The position numbers were made by a program, and so were the translations under genes. This document shows positions 22,719 to 36,855 of a stretch of 64,000 nt of DNA, piece by piece (the stretch's first letter is position 1; each line of letters opens with the position of its first letter). Origin of the DNA: Poronia punctata (lineage: Eukaryota; Ascomycota; Sordariomycetes; Xylariales; Xylariaceae); NCBI GenBank assembly GCA_022579005.1, contig MU401490.1, forward strand, positions 1 through 64,000, in the 5' to 3' direction. Under the pieces are notes generated by a model. It was not told where the DNA came from. It saw nothing but the letters and a program-made list of their open reading frames with translations, and did not search any database.

Positions 22719-25506
22719 TGCCGCTAATCTTCTCCGCAGCCGGAGGACAAAAGACAAAGACAAACTGGTATTACAAAAGTTCGATATAGATCTTGATGAT
22801 CGGATTTCGCCCAAGGTTCCTGTCGGCTCCTTGTTGTTGTTGTCGTCGTTGTTGTCGTTGTTGTCCTCGTCGTCGGGTATGGTGCTAAAGTAAACGAGCG
22901 TGGGCAGGAATGAAGACTAGGGCGGATTTGGAACCATTCGTAACAAACAGAAACAAGGAATTAAAGTGAAATCCGTCTCAAATCATACCAAACTGACAAT
23001 GCCGTGCGCTAAACGATTGTTTGTTTGCATCTGATTATTAAATATTGCAAAAAGCGCAGTTTTGTTGTTTTGCTTTGCAAACGGGAAACGTGGATAACAG
23101 ACAGCAGATGGTAGAAAAGGAGAAGGATCGAGGAGCCACCATCACTGGAAACTTTCACTCCAGATGCTGCTCAGCTGGATGCAGGCACGCAGGGTGGGTT
23201 AAGGTACTGGGGGTCGATACTGTACGCGCTGAGCAACAGCGGGTCACTCCAATACGATACTCTGTATTGCGGTACCTAGACGCCTGCCCTGGCTGGGATG
23301 AAGACAGTACACGCACATGTACAATTTTCCTACCCATGACATCGAAGTCCACAAATAAAGAATGAATGCCACCAATGAACGCATTTTTGTAGGTTCTAGA
23401 CTTGGTGGAAACTACAAAAGGGTCTAGCGCAGCTGCCGTCTTGGCGCCCCAGCCCCTGGGCAGGGCTCTTCCAAGATTCCATTACTGTCCATTCTAGGTA
23501 CCGCCATCCTCAAGTAAAACAACTATAAAAGTACCTATCTAATAAAGAAACGCTATCTGGACAACCTAGTCTAGCGGTTCTTCAGTTATTAGGTTCGAGT
23601 AGGACAGGGTCGGCAGCAAGAAACATCTTCAAAGACAAGAGATTCTAGACTAGGTTAGATTTTGTTTAAGAACACGCACACGTATCAATCATCCCAATGT
23701 CAAACACGTCTACTTGTACGTTCTACGTATAAAACGCTACCACGCTAGGTATGCCAAAGAAGCTCAAAATGGGAATGATGAGCAAGCCATGCCGGCAGCC
23801 ACTGCGCATAACGCATCTCGTCCCGCCATATGAGAGAGGTTTTTAATACCATTCCGAATCGGAATTGGCTTCTAACCTTGTGGGCTATACCGGTTGTCGC
23901 TAAATACACGCACTGAGACTGGTCTATTCACCGCACAGGCTGGACTAAGGAAGAAGGAAATTTCCCGGTCGACATTGTATCCAAAGCGTAACATACTTGT
24001 ACTTGTAGGGTAATCCGCCTAAGTTACCTGCTTCAATGAGGTAGTCACGGCTTCCAGATTTTTGGTCTAAACGGCTTTCTGCGGCCATCGCAAACCGAAC
24101 TACCTATCCTAACGCATATGAGCGGCACAGGCGCATCCAGAAAAGGTAATCGTTTTCCTCTTCTGTTTTTCCCCAAAGTCCCTTCTAGGTTCGCCTACCT
24201 ACCTTAGTCTACCCTCTCATAGCACAGCTAGCCTCAAGATGTTGATGTTGATAAACGCACACATGCAGCACCATTCCGGCCCTGGCGTCAGCCGTGAGTG
24301 AACACAGGCCCGGACATGCAATGCATACCAACGACAACTTCAACCAACATGAGGCACACAGGTACACCTCTTTAGCGGTTAGTGCTTACCTTACCTTAGG
24401 TGCATTCTTTAGTCAGTTTGTCTACGTCTTTTATATAGACAAGTCACGTACTTGACACAAGTTGGGTATAGATCACTTCTGTGTACCTACAGTAGTATGA
24501 TGCAGCTCGGCTTTTACATACGAGGGGAGAGGAGGAGGAAGAGGAGGCCATCGGAATTATCAATGCCGAGGCTTGGTTGCATTTTTTTTGCTAGACCTTC
24601 CACCTTCCTTTACCCCTCAAGTAAGCACGAGTGTTAAAATTATCCCTGTTCCGGGTGCTTCTACCTACTACTTGTGTTACCGATAGATATTGTCCAGACT
24701 TGCAAGAAGGAGAAACTATTATTTGCTTCTTGGCTATAGCTACCAAGTAAAGTAAAAACAAAAGTACGTGTTTTTGCTGGAATTTGAAAGGGAGCATACA
24801 ACAAAGGGAAACCTCAATTATGTACGTGTAATGTAAAGAAAATTTGCAGGTTTAAAGAATAGGTTTGAATATCTGTTTGGAGATGAACAATATGCCTTAG
24901 CCAAAACCCGTCTTGAAATATGGTAGACTTTTAGATCAGCCTATGTTAACCTAGACAAGTGTGATAATAAAGGGTTGATATTGTTATTTTCCGTGATGGG
25001 TTTCCAATACGAGCACTCTTCTATCTATAAGACTACTACTAAATAGAAGAGAGAGAGAGAGCTATCTACCGTCAGTGACCGTGTATGTCTGGGAAGTTAT
25101 CTGTTTACGAATGCCCTTCCTTTCTTGCTGTCGAAACTATCTTCAAGATAGTTAGGCGTCGTTTGTATAGGTAGGTAGGTAGAGGTAGTGCAAGGGCAAA
25201 GTGCCCGTGTCAGACATACTTGAAATATTTGCTTGTAGTCTATGTTGTCTCAAACTGCTACCTTCCAGGGAGAAGCCTGGAACTTAAACGCAAACAGAAA
25301 CCAAGCAAAATGTACAAAGCAATGATGTTAATAAATGTATAATTTGTCTATACCACGGTACTAGTAACCGCGAGTCTAATAGTCTAGGAGTAGTATCTCT
25401 TGCTGGAAAAAGAATGCAAATAGCTAGGTAAACATGGATGGACGAGCTGCATTAATATATTACAGAACAGAATACAAGTGACAGCGTGTGTGTTGTCATG
25501 TAACGG
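22719..25506. other. long intergenic region
   Basis: About 2.8 kb. It holds a GTT/GTC triplet repeat (22831-22875) just upstream of the glycosyltransferase, a GA repeat near 25050-25062, and TAGGTA motif copies (25168-25185). No coding frame is convincing. Confidence 0.5.
22831..22875. repeat. (GTT/GTC)n microsatellite
   Basis: An imperfect TTG/TCG triplet array in the 5' region of the glycosyltransferase gene. It is probably in the 5' UTR or promoter. Confidence 0.8.
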
Positions 25507-27689
<2,183 letters not shown>

Positions 27690-30600
27690 CTTGTTGACTT
27701 GGGGTTAAGCTGAAGAGCACAATCCTCTCAGAGGAAGAAAATAGGCAAGAACAAAAGAGTGTAACGCATTAGATGATTATCTAACGCAACGAGAGCCTAA
27801 CGCCGAGAAGAAGGAATACAAGCTCTAGACAGCTCTCATGAAGTCCGAAGCTTGGAACCCGCTCGACTCAAGTATAAAAAAGAAACGAGCAACGCTCTTC
27901 TCGGGCAAAGTAGGTAGCCCCATATCGCGACTTGCCGGTGAAGGGCGAAAGCACTACCTACCTATCTTGCCCCCCAGTGCCCCCCATGCGATGAGTACAT
28001 GGATTGTTTGTTACTAGGTCTAAAGAGTTAGTTGAACGAAACTGCTCAAGGGCTAGCAAGGTTCTGCAGGGACCGCTGCCGTAAAGGTCATCGTGTATGC
28101 CCGTACCATGTTAGCCATGCAGGGGCAGCTGTCTGATAGTGGAGCCAAAGTCCAGCTTTGTTTTCATTATAAGGGGCAAGCATGGGCCGTTGGCATTGAA
28201 TCATGTCGACAACCCAAATGAGGCGAATGATCGGCAGATTAGGCGAGTGCATTTAGCGAGACTGAAAACAGAGCCTCTGGGGTCTGGAGGGGTTCCACGG
28301 GTTCCAGTGTCAGCCATTTGGGTCGACAGGTGGCCTGCAATCGTCTGGTGCTGGAGGTAGACGGACTACCATATGCCGCCATCGCAACGCCAAAGCATTA
28401 TTTAACCTCATGTTGATAAGCAACTACCGGACCGTAATATTAAAGTTATCTTTGGAAACTGGAAAGTTGGTTACCGCCAAGAAGTCACTGACTCGACGCC
28501 TTCTGCTTTTATATTTCGAGTTGGTTTTGAGTTGGTTTTAGGGCTGCACTACCGGGCTTTGTTTGAACCTAGTCCCGCGATAACTCACCTTTAAATTGAC
28601 CCAAGGAGAGAGGGTAAAACACCTCAAGCTTTGACAAGCAATTGTCTGGGGGGAAACGCTGGAGATGCGGTCGCGTTCGGTGTCTTTGGAGAACCACCAT
28701 CACGCCATAGTTAAGAAGGCAATTGATCCAAGCCGTCGGAAATGTCTTTGTCTGGAATTTCAAAAGGGTGCCTCGGCCTGCGCACCCTGGTGTCTGGGCT
28801 GCGAGAGCTTCCACACATGGAACACAGGGAAGTTGGTTCGTGAAATTGGACAACAGGCCATACAGTGATGCCAGGGTTTGGACTGATTATTAGTTACGAG
28901 TACACGTATGTGCCAAATGTGCATGCAGACGCAACTTCACGACGGGCGGGCCGGGGCTGCGTGTATGGCCCATGGGCAACGATCGTATTCCTACAAATTT
29001 CTAGATTACTACGGCGAATTACCCACCGTCGGAGTGTCTGGACTATACGGGTAGATGCTCTGCGTTGTATCGTGTGCGCAAGGCTGAAGATTCATTGATG
29101 GAAGCGTTAAAGAATTCTTATAGCACTTCGGTACTACATCTGAGACTGTCATATCCCGAGGGTGATAGGTACCTAGCTCAGGGCTGGATCTTGTGCTCGC
29201 AAAGGGCGGCCGCGGAAGATATGGCAATGGATGGAAAGGGTGAATGTGAGAGAGGGAGGGGACTCTGTCACTCTGTGTCTGTTTTTGCGCGTACGCGTAC
29301 CTGAAAATACTACGATAAGTCTAACTTAGAGGGGCGTAGTGGGCCTAGGTGCTTACCCTGCAGCGTGCCGGCTCCGGTGCTTTTAGCGGGTATAGTCAGG
29401 CACGAACCAATCAAGGAATCTTTGCTGTTGCCAAGCGGCACTACACCCGGAATCGTTCAACCGTTCCGGTAGCCACTAACGACTGAGCTAGTGATGCCAT
29501 AGTGATTTGCGGGGTGAGTAATCCCCCCCAGGCACGTGCTAGGGTGTTGTCTGCATATTGAAATGACACCATGTTATGTACAGAATATTCGGCACGAAAT
29601 CTGACACAGAACCAAAAGATTATATTTACAGGACCTTGCTTTAAGCGATCTACGAACTAACCAATATCTATCCCATGACAACAAGTTGTTAGACCGGACT
29701 CTACCTACCTCCAACCATTGATATGTATATCGCAAGCTAGGTAAGTCCGGAACCTAGGCACAAATCTATATAAGGTACCGTAGGGAGGCAATACGTACAT
29801 AGGTACTATCTTGTCGATGGGTCGTTGCTCGATATACTGAGTACTCATAATACAATACCTATACGCATTAATGTAACCTTGGGTGATTGCGCATCACTCA
29901 TCACTTGACCCCCGTATAATCTATGCTGGTGGGTAGCAAATATTATATGTAATATCTTGTAGAGTATAGGTAGGCTTTTTGTCAAGACCTTGAACTCGCG
30001 ATTTTTTTCAAGCATGCCATTTAACCGAAGGATGAAGGAATCGCAAATATCTACATGGAACTCCAACGCCTGTTCCTCTGTTTCAAGTTTTAGCAAAAGC
30101 CCCAACGCAGCACAGTGGAGACTAATAAGAAAAGGGCCACTCTATGCCCCTTTTGGTACAGAGGTGGATATCTGAGTAAAGCATGTCAGCAACGACCCGC
30201 TTGGATGTTGCCAACTTTGGCAAGATACAAGGCTAGGCGTCGAACAGGGTGAAGGTAAGTCTGGGCGTGTATAACACACAGTAAATTTTCCACTTTTATT
30301 TTGTACGCGCACCCAAGATGCCAGGCCACACCCACGGCAGACCTATGTTGCCAGGGCCCCAAGGATGAAGAGTCCACGAGAATGCATGAGTGTGGACTAC
30401 CTATGCAAGCATATATGCATGCCGCCTTCAAAAGATGCATGTTGGTTCTCCCCACGTTGCTCACCAGATAGGCAGAATAGGCACGGCATAAAGGTCCTAA
30501 GAACCCGCATATGGGCACGGGCAGAGATAATACACGTACTACGGTACGCGTAGGTAGATGAAACGGCATGGGTTATAGCCAACACAGTGCCCATCGAACA

Positions 30601-31783
30601 CTGCGTATGTGGACACTATGGGCAATGCTAAAGGGAGATCCTCGCTTACACATCTTTTGTTTAGTATGGTTGTTATCGAGATGGCCGGACAGGAAGCCGG
30701 CCGTCCTCATTCGATCGCAAAGGTCAACATACCAAAAGTAAAGCATACGAGGAGAGCTGGGTGTGCGCCCACCCTTTTAAAAAAGTTTTTACCCGTATCG
30801 AATCCCTTGTCATCCTAAACCTGTAGATTAGATTGGGTAGGAAGACGTGTTGACAGCATTTTGTCATGACCCTGTCACCTGTTCAAGGGCAGTGGAAAGT
30901 CGGCATTAGCTAGCGAGCATTTCTCCTGCTTTTCATCCGAGCTAATGCATAACGAGTAGGAAACGCTCCACAGTGACTATACCTGAAGCGTTCAAGCCTT
31001 TAGAGACTGGCAGAACGGGAAGCTACGAGTAGAGTCCCAGAATCCATGGCCGTGGCAGGTACGCGATGCCTCGAAGACCAGGTTGTCCGGTAGCAAAGAC
31101 GAGCCCAGACATCCTTCGTCTTCGCATAGGACGGGGGTCCAAAGATGCGAATAGGCATCTTTCTCCTCCAAGCCTCACATGAACCTCGTGGTAATTGCCT
31201 GATACCAAGGCTAGACCTCTCGCTATCAATACCAAGGCCGTGGTTTGCGTTTTTATATACCAGCACGCCGCTTTCTGCACGATTCTTGATACCGCCTTGG
31301 CGGTAATCAAAGTCCAGTCAGGCCCTGGCAGCCCTGGCTTGGTACCCGAGGAAGCTGTGTTCCTGGGCAGTCTCAGCTAACTTACTACGTACTTCCTACA
31401 AAGACACGGCTCTCCAAGTTCGGGTTTTGAATCCTTCGACGATGGGCACGACCGTTTCTTAGTTGGATTTTTCCTTCCCACGTTCGCTCTGGTTTTTTCC
31501 CCCCTTCCGATTCCTTTTAATGATACCCGCCCCCCCAATACGTAGAACTAACTTGATTCAACTGAACGAACTGTCGGCCAATTGCTCTTTGTTTCGCTGG
31601 TGGAGCCGCGAACAACATCTGAGGTCGTCGATAAACACGTAACACGGCTTTTAATATATGGCGAGGCTAGAAAGACGACCCGGGCCCTAACGAAGACGTC
31701 TCTGACGCCCTTTCTTTGGATACCACAGTCCCCATCCGATATATGAGAGTTCTGATTTGGACTTGGAGCTTGATGCAGCGAGG
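27690..31783. other. 4-kb gene desert
   Basis: The divergent region between the GMC gene and the CFEM receptor. Many short frames occur on both strands, but none has a consistent codon pattern, a motif or splice-joined partners. TAGGTA/TACCTA motifs are frequent (for example around 29700-29710). A small unrecognised gene or non-coding RNA cannot be excluded. Confidence 0.45.
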
Positions 31784-33756
31784 ATGTTGAGAAGAACTCT
31801 AGTCGCGGCGGCATTTGCCATTTTTGCCTCTGTGGCTGTCACTGCCCTCGACCTCACCGATATCGACCTCGACACGGTCCCGACATGTGGTGTATGGAGC
31901 TTCTCATGAGCCATCTGGAACCTAAAATTGCATCGGCCACTGACGGATATTTCCAGTTGAACTGTATTGTCGGCGCCGTTTCAAAGTCGGAATGCGACCT
32001 GACCGATTCCGATTGCATATGCGCTAGTAAACCGTTGAGTGTGGAGATAGAGGCATGCTTCGCACATGAATGCACCCCCAGAGAGGCATTGAGTACGACT
32101 ACCACAATCTAAGAATGGGTTTCTAGACGAAGCAATTCTAACGTTTCTTCAAATAGCCATCGGCAAAATATCCAAGGACATGTGCAATGTGCCACCCAGG
32201 TCCAAGGGTTGTAAGTGTGATTTCAAGTCCATAATATTACCACTCATCTCGTCGCCTCCAACGTTGTGCATTTCAGCACCGATGACAGAGTTGTCACTTG
32301 ATGCCTTCAATCGCTTCATATTTGCGAAGCCCCTATCCAACGGTCCATTTACAGTTCATTGGCTGACCCTCGTTGTGATAGTGGCTGTCTGGGTTGTGCC
32401 CCTTGTGTCTGTCATTCTCAGCACGCTCTTCTACATCTTGAGAGTCATATCCCGAATCATAATGCGGCAGAGCATCGATGCCGGTGATATCACACTAGGC
32501 GCCAGCGTGGTATGTCATAGACGTGCCGGCGAACCGAGTTATATGACGGGTTAATCTAATTTTTCAACCCCAGGCGTTCACGTTTCCATTTCTTTGGGCA
32601 GCCTTCGATCTGGCTGACCACGGACTGGGCCAAGATGTGTGGAATATTCCGCAAGATAATATCACGAGCATTCTCAATGTAAGAACCACCCCTTTTTTCT
32701 TTATTCTGAAATAAGTGCGTGATCGCTAACTACGACGATAGAAATATTGGTGGGCAGAGCTTTTCTACCAGGCTGCTCTACCCCTTACGCGAATCTCGAT
32801 TCTATTCTTCTATCTCAAAGTGTTCCCTCAAAACCCGGTTAGACAAGCCAGTTTTGTCCTTATCGGACTCAACCTGGCGTACTTGATTGCGTTTGAGATA
32901 GCCACCATCTTCCAGTGTTACCCGGTCTACGGAGCTTGGACATTCTGGGACGGAACTTTCGAGGGTCATTGCAACGATATCCATCTTCAGTCCTGGTTAT
33001 CTGCTGCTTTCAACATTGCTCTAGGTACGTTGTTCATAGCAGTACGCCTCGCGTCTCCTCTATATTGTCTTACTAACATGTTTGATTGCAGATCTCCTAG
33101 TCATCGTCCTCCCGCTGCCAGCTCTGGCGAAACTGTCCGTCTCAAGAAGGAAGAAGATTCAGATCATAATCATGTTCAGCGTTGGATTCTTGTGAGTAGA
33201 TTTCCTCGTCTATACTGGTATAGAAGGGCGATGCTAACATGGTAATAGCATCACCATCATCAGCATCATTCGCCTAAAGACGTTGGTGGTGTTCGCGAGC
33301 TCCACGAATGTCAGCTACGATTACGTCGACCCCGGCTTGTATTCCATCGTCGAAACCTCAGTCGGTATTATCTGTGGCTGCTTGCCCATGGTCAGGGCGC
33401 TCCTGATTACGTTGATGCCCAAGGTGTTCCCTTTAACCGAAATCCGATCGAAGCTATCGAGCAGCGGCATGAAGAGCGACCTAGCCTCTGGCCAGAAATT
33501 CGACCGACTCGACGAGAAGCAGGATTCTTACGACAACAGCAAGGGCCACATCCGGGTGAAAACGGAATGGTCGGTCCGTAATAATGAAGGTTTTCTCGAG
33601 TCCCCGTCACAATCGGATGTTGAGTTGGTGCCTGTCAAGGTTAAGCGGTCCGAGGCAAACATTCAGTCGGGACAGGATGTTAACATAACAAAGCCGGCCA
33701 GGACTCTGAACTGGAGTAGACCATTGCCAAATGGCCGTGAGGGAAGTCCTCCCTAG
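31784..33756 (+). CDS. CFEM-domain PTH11-like seven-helix receptor
   Basis: Eight exons (31784-31891, 31957-32092, 32157-32210, 32277-32509, 32574-32678, 32742-33024, 33092-33191, 33249-33756) give about 508 residues. It starts with a signal peptide (MLRRTLVAAAFAIFASVAVTA) followed by a CFEM domain whose cysteines (PTCGLNC ... CDLTDSDCICAS ... CFAHECTPREAL) are only complete once the 65-nt first intron is removed. A seven-transmembrane rhodopsin-like fold follows, with typical segments such as WLTLVVIVAVWVVPLVSVIL and ISILFFYLKVFP, and a hydrophilic C-terminal tail of about 100 residues. Family members are plasma-membrane receptors that sense surface or host cues in Pezizomycotina. All introns are 62-67 nt GT-AG except those around 32510-32573 and 33192-33248, which are of similar size. 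The ligand is unknown. Confidence 0.88.
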
Positions 33757-34932
33757 CTTTATATAAGGCGGCATAATGCCTACTGCCGTTACCTTTATGA
33801 TATAATATATTTCTCGATATCACTTTGTTGGGACCGCTATCTCGGTTTTTTGTCTGTACAGGTATGGCGCACTACCGGAATACAGTCCTTACCGACTCGG
33901 TTATATCCGTATATAGATTTGGGATTTTATGATGCCTTTATGGCGCAAATGGAAAAGCGAAAATGGGGACAACTTTAAAAAGAAAACTACCTTTATTTCT
34001 GCCACGGCGTTAAACATTTGTACTTTAAGCATGTTTTCTTTCATGTTTACTTTATTCTTACTTGCAAATTTCCCCAATATCTTGACTCGGTAAGTACACT
34101 GTCTTGCCTACCTAGGTCAATTTCTCCTGTATGAATGAATTGAGCAAGTCATCGATTGTATCTTCATTTTCAGCGATACGTTTACCAGTATGTACTCGTA
34201 GGTATGGGTAAGGTGCTGACACTACCCAAATATTCCCCCGGTAGATAAGTAAAATGGTAAACTGTGGACCAATAGTATATCGTATGTTTTGCCTTGCCCC
34301 ATTCCCGTCCAGGATCCGTCCTAATCCCCGAACAGTGATCAGTAATGCCCGATCTCGATTCACACTGTAAGCACGTTAACAACCAGGCACGACGAACACC
34401 GTGTCTACAAAATACCTCAATCCAACGATTTCAACCCCATGTTATATGTATGGTGAGATGACTGGCATATAACGAAGCTCTAACCTAGCCTTATGTAGTG
34501 AGTGTGCCAGCCAGGTTCTTGGGCAACCTCGCCCTCCGTTCAATTGTAAGGGAGGCACTAACATGTCCATCATTGCCAAAAGAGGCTGTATCAGCTACTG
34601 CATATTCGGACCAACGACACCTTTTTGGGAGTATATGATGTCGTTCTTTCAATTTCACCATGAGCCGACAATCCAAATAGAAGCGATGGAATGTTAGTTC
34701 TTTTGCCTTGTTTGCCTCCCCGAAATGAGATTGTGCGAAAAAAAAAACCACATGGTCCCCTTTCTGGACAAGCCGCGGCTTTGACTACCTACTTAGATAA
34801 CCTTGAGGTAGGTTAGATTCTCGTAGATAGATGCGAATGATAAAAGATTTCTTTACGTTGTTTTCCTAAACGTTGGTGTAGCGTAGGTAGTTTGCATTTT
34901 CGTATCTACCTTGACAACAAAAAAAATCAATA
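33757..34932. other. intergenic region, no supported gene
   Basis: About 1.2 kb between two plus-strand genes; no convincing coding frame or RNA gene was found. Confidence 0.5.
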
Positions 34933-35921
34933 ATGAAATTCCTCACCAAGTTCCTGGCCCTCGTGCCGGCTCTCGTCAGCAGTCTAGCGGCCGGCCAAGA
35001 CTGGTCCAACAACTCGACCGACCCGATAGAGCCGGCGCCGGCGCCTTGGACCTTGCGCGGGACGGTATACGGCATCACGCTCCTGCCCGCGAGTCCCAAG
35101 TTGCCTGTCAAGGCTTACGCGCCGCTCGAGCGCACGTCGAATTTCACCGAGGGCGAGTATGTCGGGATTCTGGGCATGATCCAGATTGTCCGGTACACGG
35201 AAAGTCCCGTGGGTCCGTACGATGAGTTGTTGATCATCCCGGGTTACTTCAAATATGATCGCGAGGGCCACAAGACGCAGAAGAGGGTGCGTGTTTCGCG
35301 GATTTATGTCAGTCAGAAATATACGGCTTGGAATGGGCGGACTAGTAAGTTACTTTCTCTCTTATAGACTACCTACCTACATACCTTTTAACTAACACTT
35401 TTCAAAAAAAAAAAAAAGACTGGAACATCCCGAAGCATCTCGCCAGATTCGACTGGTCAGAAGATAAATTTGGCACAACGACACTCAAGCTTTACCCACA
35501 CGACACAACCGGCGACGCAACAGAAGCTTCGCCGGCCAAGAAACCATGGTTCCAGATGAAATTCTCCGACGCCGTAACAGGCATCGTCAACATCCCCTTT
35601 TCCGCCGAGCTGTACAATCTCGTCGGCATCAACGCCACGCTCGTACAGCCGCCCCTACCGCAGGGTGAGGGCGTCCATGGCGAATTGCCGGGAACCAATC
35701 ACTGGGCTGCCACGGTTCCCGGCCAGGCCTCGAGTCATACTACGCTCGGCTTGTTCGATCTGCATCAGGGAGAGGGGGATAAGCTAGAGGGCAAGGATGT
35801 TAATGCTGTTGGTGACGAGTTTTTCCCGAATTTCTGGCCCGGTTTGCCGAGGTATAATATTGGGTTGAGGTTGGCGGATGCCAAGATTACTTTTAGTGAT
35901 CCTGAGATTTGGGATTCGTGA
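34933..35921 (+). CDS. secreted acetoacetate-decarboxylase-like protein
   Basis: Two exons, 34933-35344 and 35419-35921, give about 304 residues. The N-terminus is a signal peptide (MKFLTKFLALVPALVSSLAAG). The body has the look of the acetoacetate decarboxylase beta-barrel superfamily found in uncharacterised fungal proteins: TLRGTVYGITLLP, GILGMIQIVRYTESPVGPYDELLIIPG and RVRVSRIYVSQKYTAWNGR are typical strand segments. Potential N-glycosylation sites (NNST, NFT, NAT) agree with secretion. The 74-nt intron splits an Asn codon and ends in a run of A before AG, an odd acceptor without a pyrimidine tract. Whether it is an enzyme at all is open, since the catalytic Lys of true decarboxylases could not be assigned. 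Confidence 0.7.
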
Positions 35922-36365
35922 GGGGGGATCAGTTCATTCTTGGAGGGGAGGGGGGGATATAATATTTTGGTAATTATAATGGCGCGGCGACCTGGGAAGC
36001 CGAAGATGTGTTTCTATTTGCAATTTGTGTATCAAAACCGGCCGTTAGGAAATAGCGTTTGGCCTTTGCTCATTTTAAGTGGTATTTACACGTATGTTCG
36101 TGTCTTGACTCTTGTTGGCTAAGAAGTTTTATTGAGATGTAACTCGGCCTACTCTTATGTCCTTGACTCCTTACTTCCATAAGCCTGGGGCTTCGAGTTT
36201 AGGTATTTGTTATACACGCGTTGGCCAAGTATCCAAACATCCGCATTAATAATGTTGGTCTTACTAGTACTTGTTTGATTTGTATTGTTACTGTTGGTGC
36301 ACAAATGAAGTTTCATCTTCCCATGTCGGACATATACGCCGGTAGCAATGCTCCTAACAATTACC
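35922..36365. other. intergenic region before tRNA-Met
   Basis: About 440 bases covering the 3' end of the preceding gene and the flank of the tRNA. No other feature was seen. Confidence 0.5.
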
Positions 36366-36437
36366 AGCTAGCTAGCTCAGTGGAAGAGCGCCGGGCTCAT
36401 AACCCGGAGGTCGATTGATCGAAACAATCGCTAGCTA
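36366..36437 (+). tRNA. tRNA-Met (anticodon CAT), elongator type
   Basis: A full cloverleaf can be drawn in 72 bases with no intron: acceptor stem AGCTAGC/GCTAGCT (7 bp), D stem GCTC/GAGC, anticodon stem CCGGG/CCCGG with loop CTCATAA, T stem GATTG/CAATC with loop ATCGAAA, discriminator A. The ATCGAAA T loop is consistent with methionine tRNA. The CCA end is not encoded, as expected in eukaryotes. Elongator rather than initiator identity is inferred from its similarity to the yeast elongator D-arm (TAGCTCAGT). Confidence 0.93.
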
Positions 36438-36448
36438 TAAAACATTTC

Positions 36449-36455
36449 TTTTTTT
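36449..36455 (+). terminator. RNA polymerase III terminator
   Basis: A run of seven T begins 12 bases after the tRNA-Met 3' end, as expected for Pol III termination. Confidence 0.8.
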
Positions 36456-36855
36456 CGTTCTTCTCTCTTTACCCGCCCGTTCTTTCCTCACCTAGGGCTG
36501 TAATCGCTTGTACCGAGAATGTCTCGATTCTCTTGTATTTTATTTTCGTGCTTTCTCTTTTATTTGACTCTTACACTTTGTTTCTCACGAATTGCTTTGC
36601 ATCTTCTCTATTTCATTAAATTTGACCCTGTCATCCTGTCACCTCATGTGGGGCACCTTTCTTATCTCGTACCCACATTAACCCTGTAACATTTTAGTGT
36701 GGGATTCCGTACCTAATGTCGGACGTGTTCCGTTTGCGTTCCGCCAACATTTTTCCATCCTATTGAGCATAGCACCCGCGCGTCGACACGCTCATCAAGT
36801 ACTCCTACCGAAGTCCGAGGGACCGGTACCTGCGTAGGTGCTTCGTGCAGGAATC
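36456..36855. other. promoter region of the asparagine synthetase-like gene
   Basis: About 400 pyrimidine-rich bases upstream of the ATG at 36856; no separate feature was found. Confidence 0.45.

Noticed and set aside
29390..29480. Possible tRNA-like fold in the gene desert
   Set aside because: No complete cloverleaf with a T-arm and an anticodon stem could be drawn.
31784..31910. Apparent premature stop and frameshift in the CFEM receptor
   Set aside because: A standard 65-nt GT-AG intron removes it and restores the exact CFEM cysteine spacing, so the gene is not broken.
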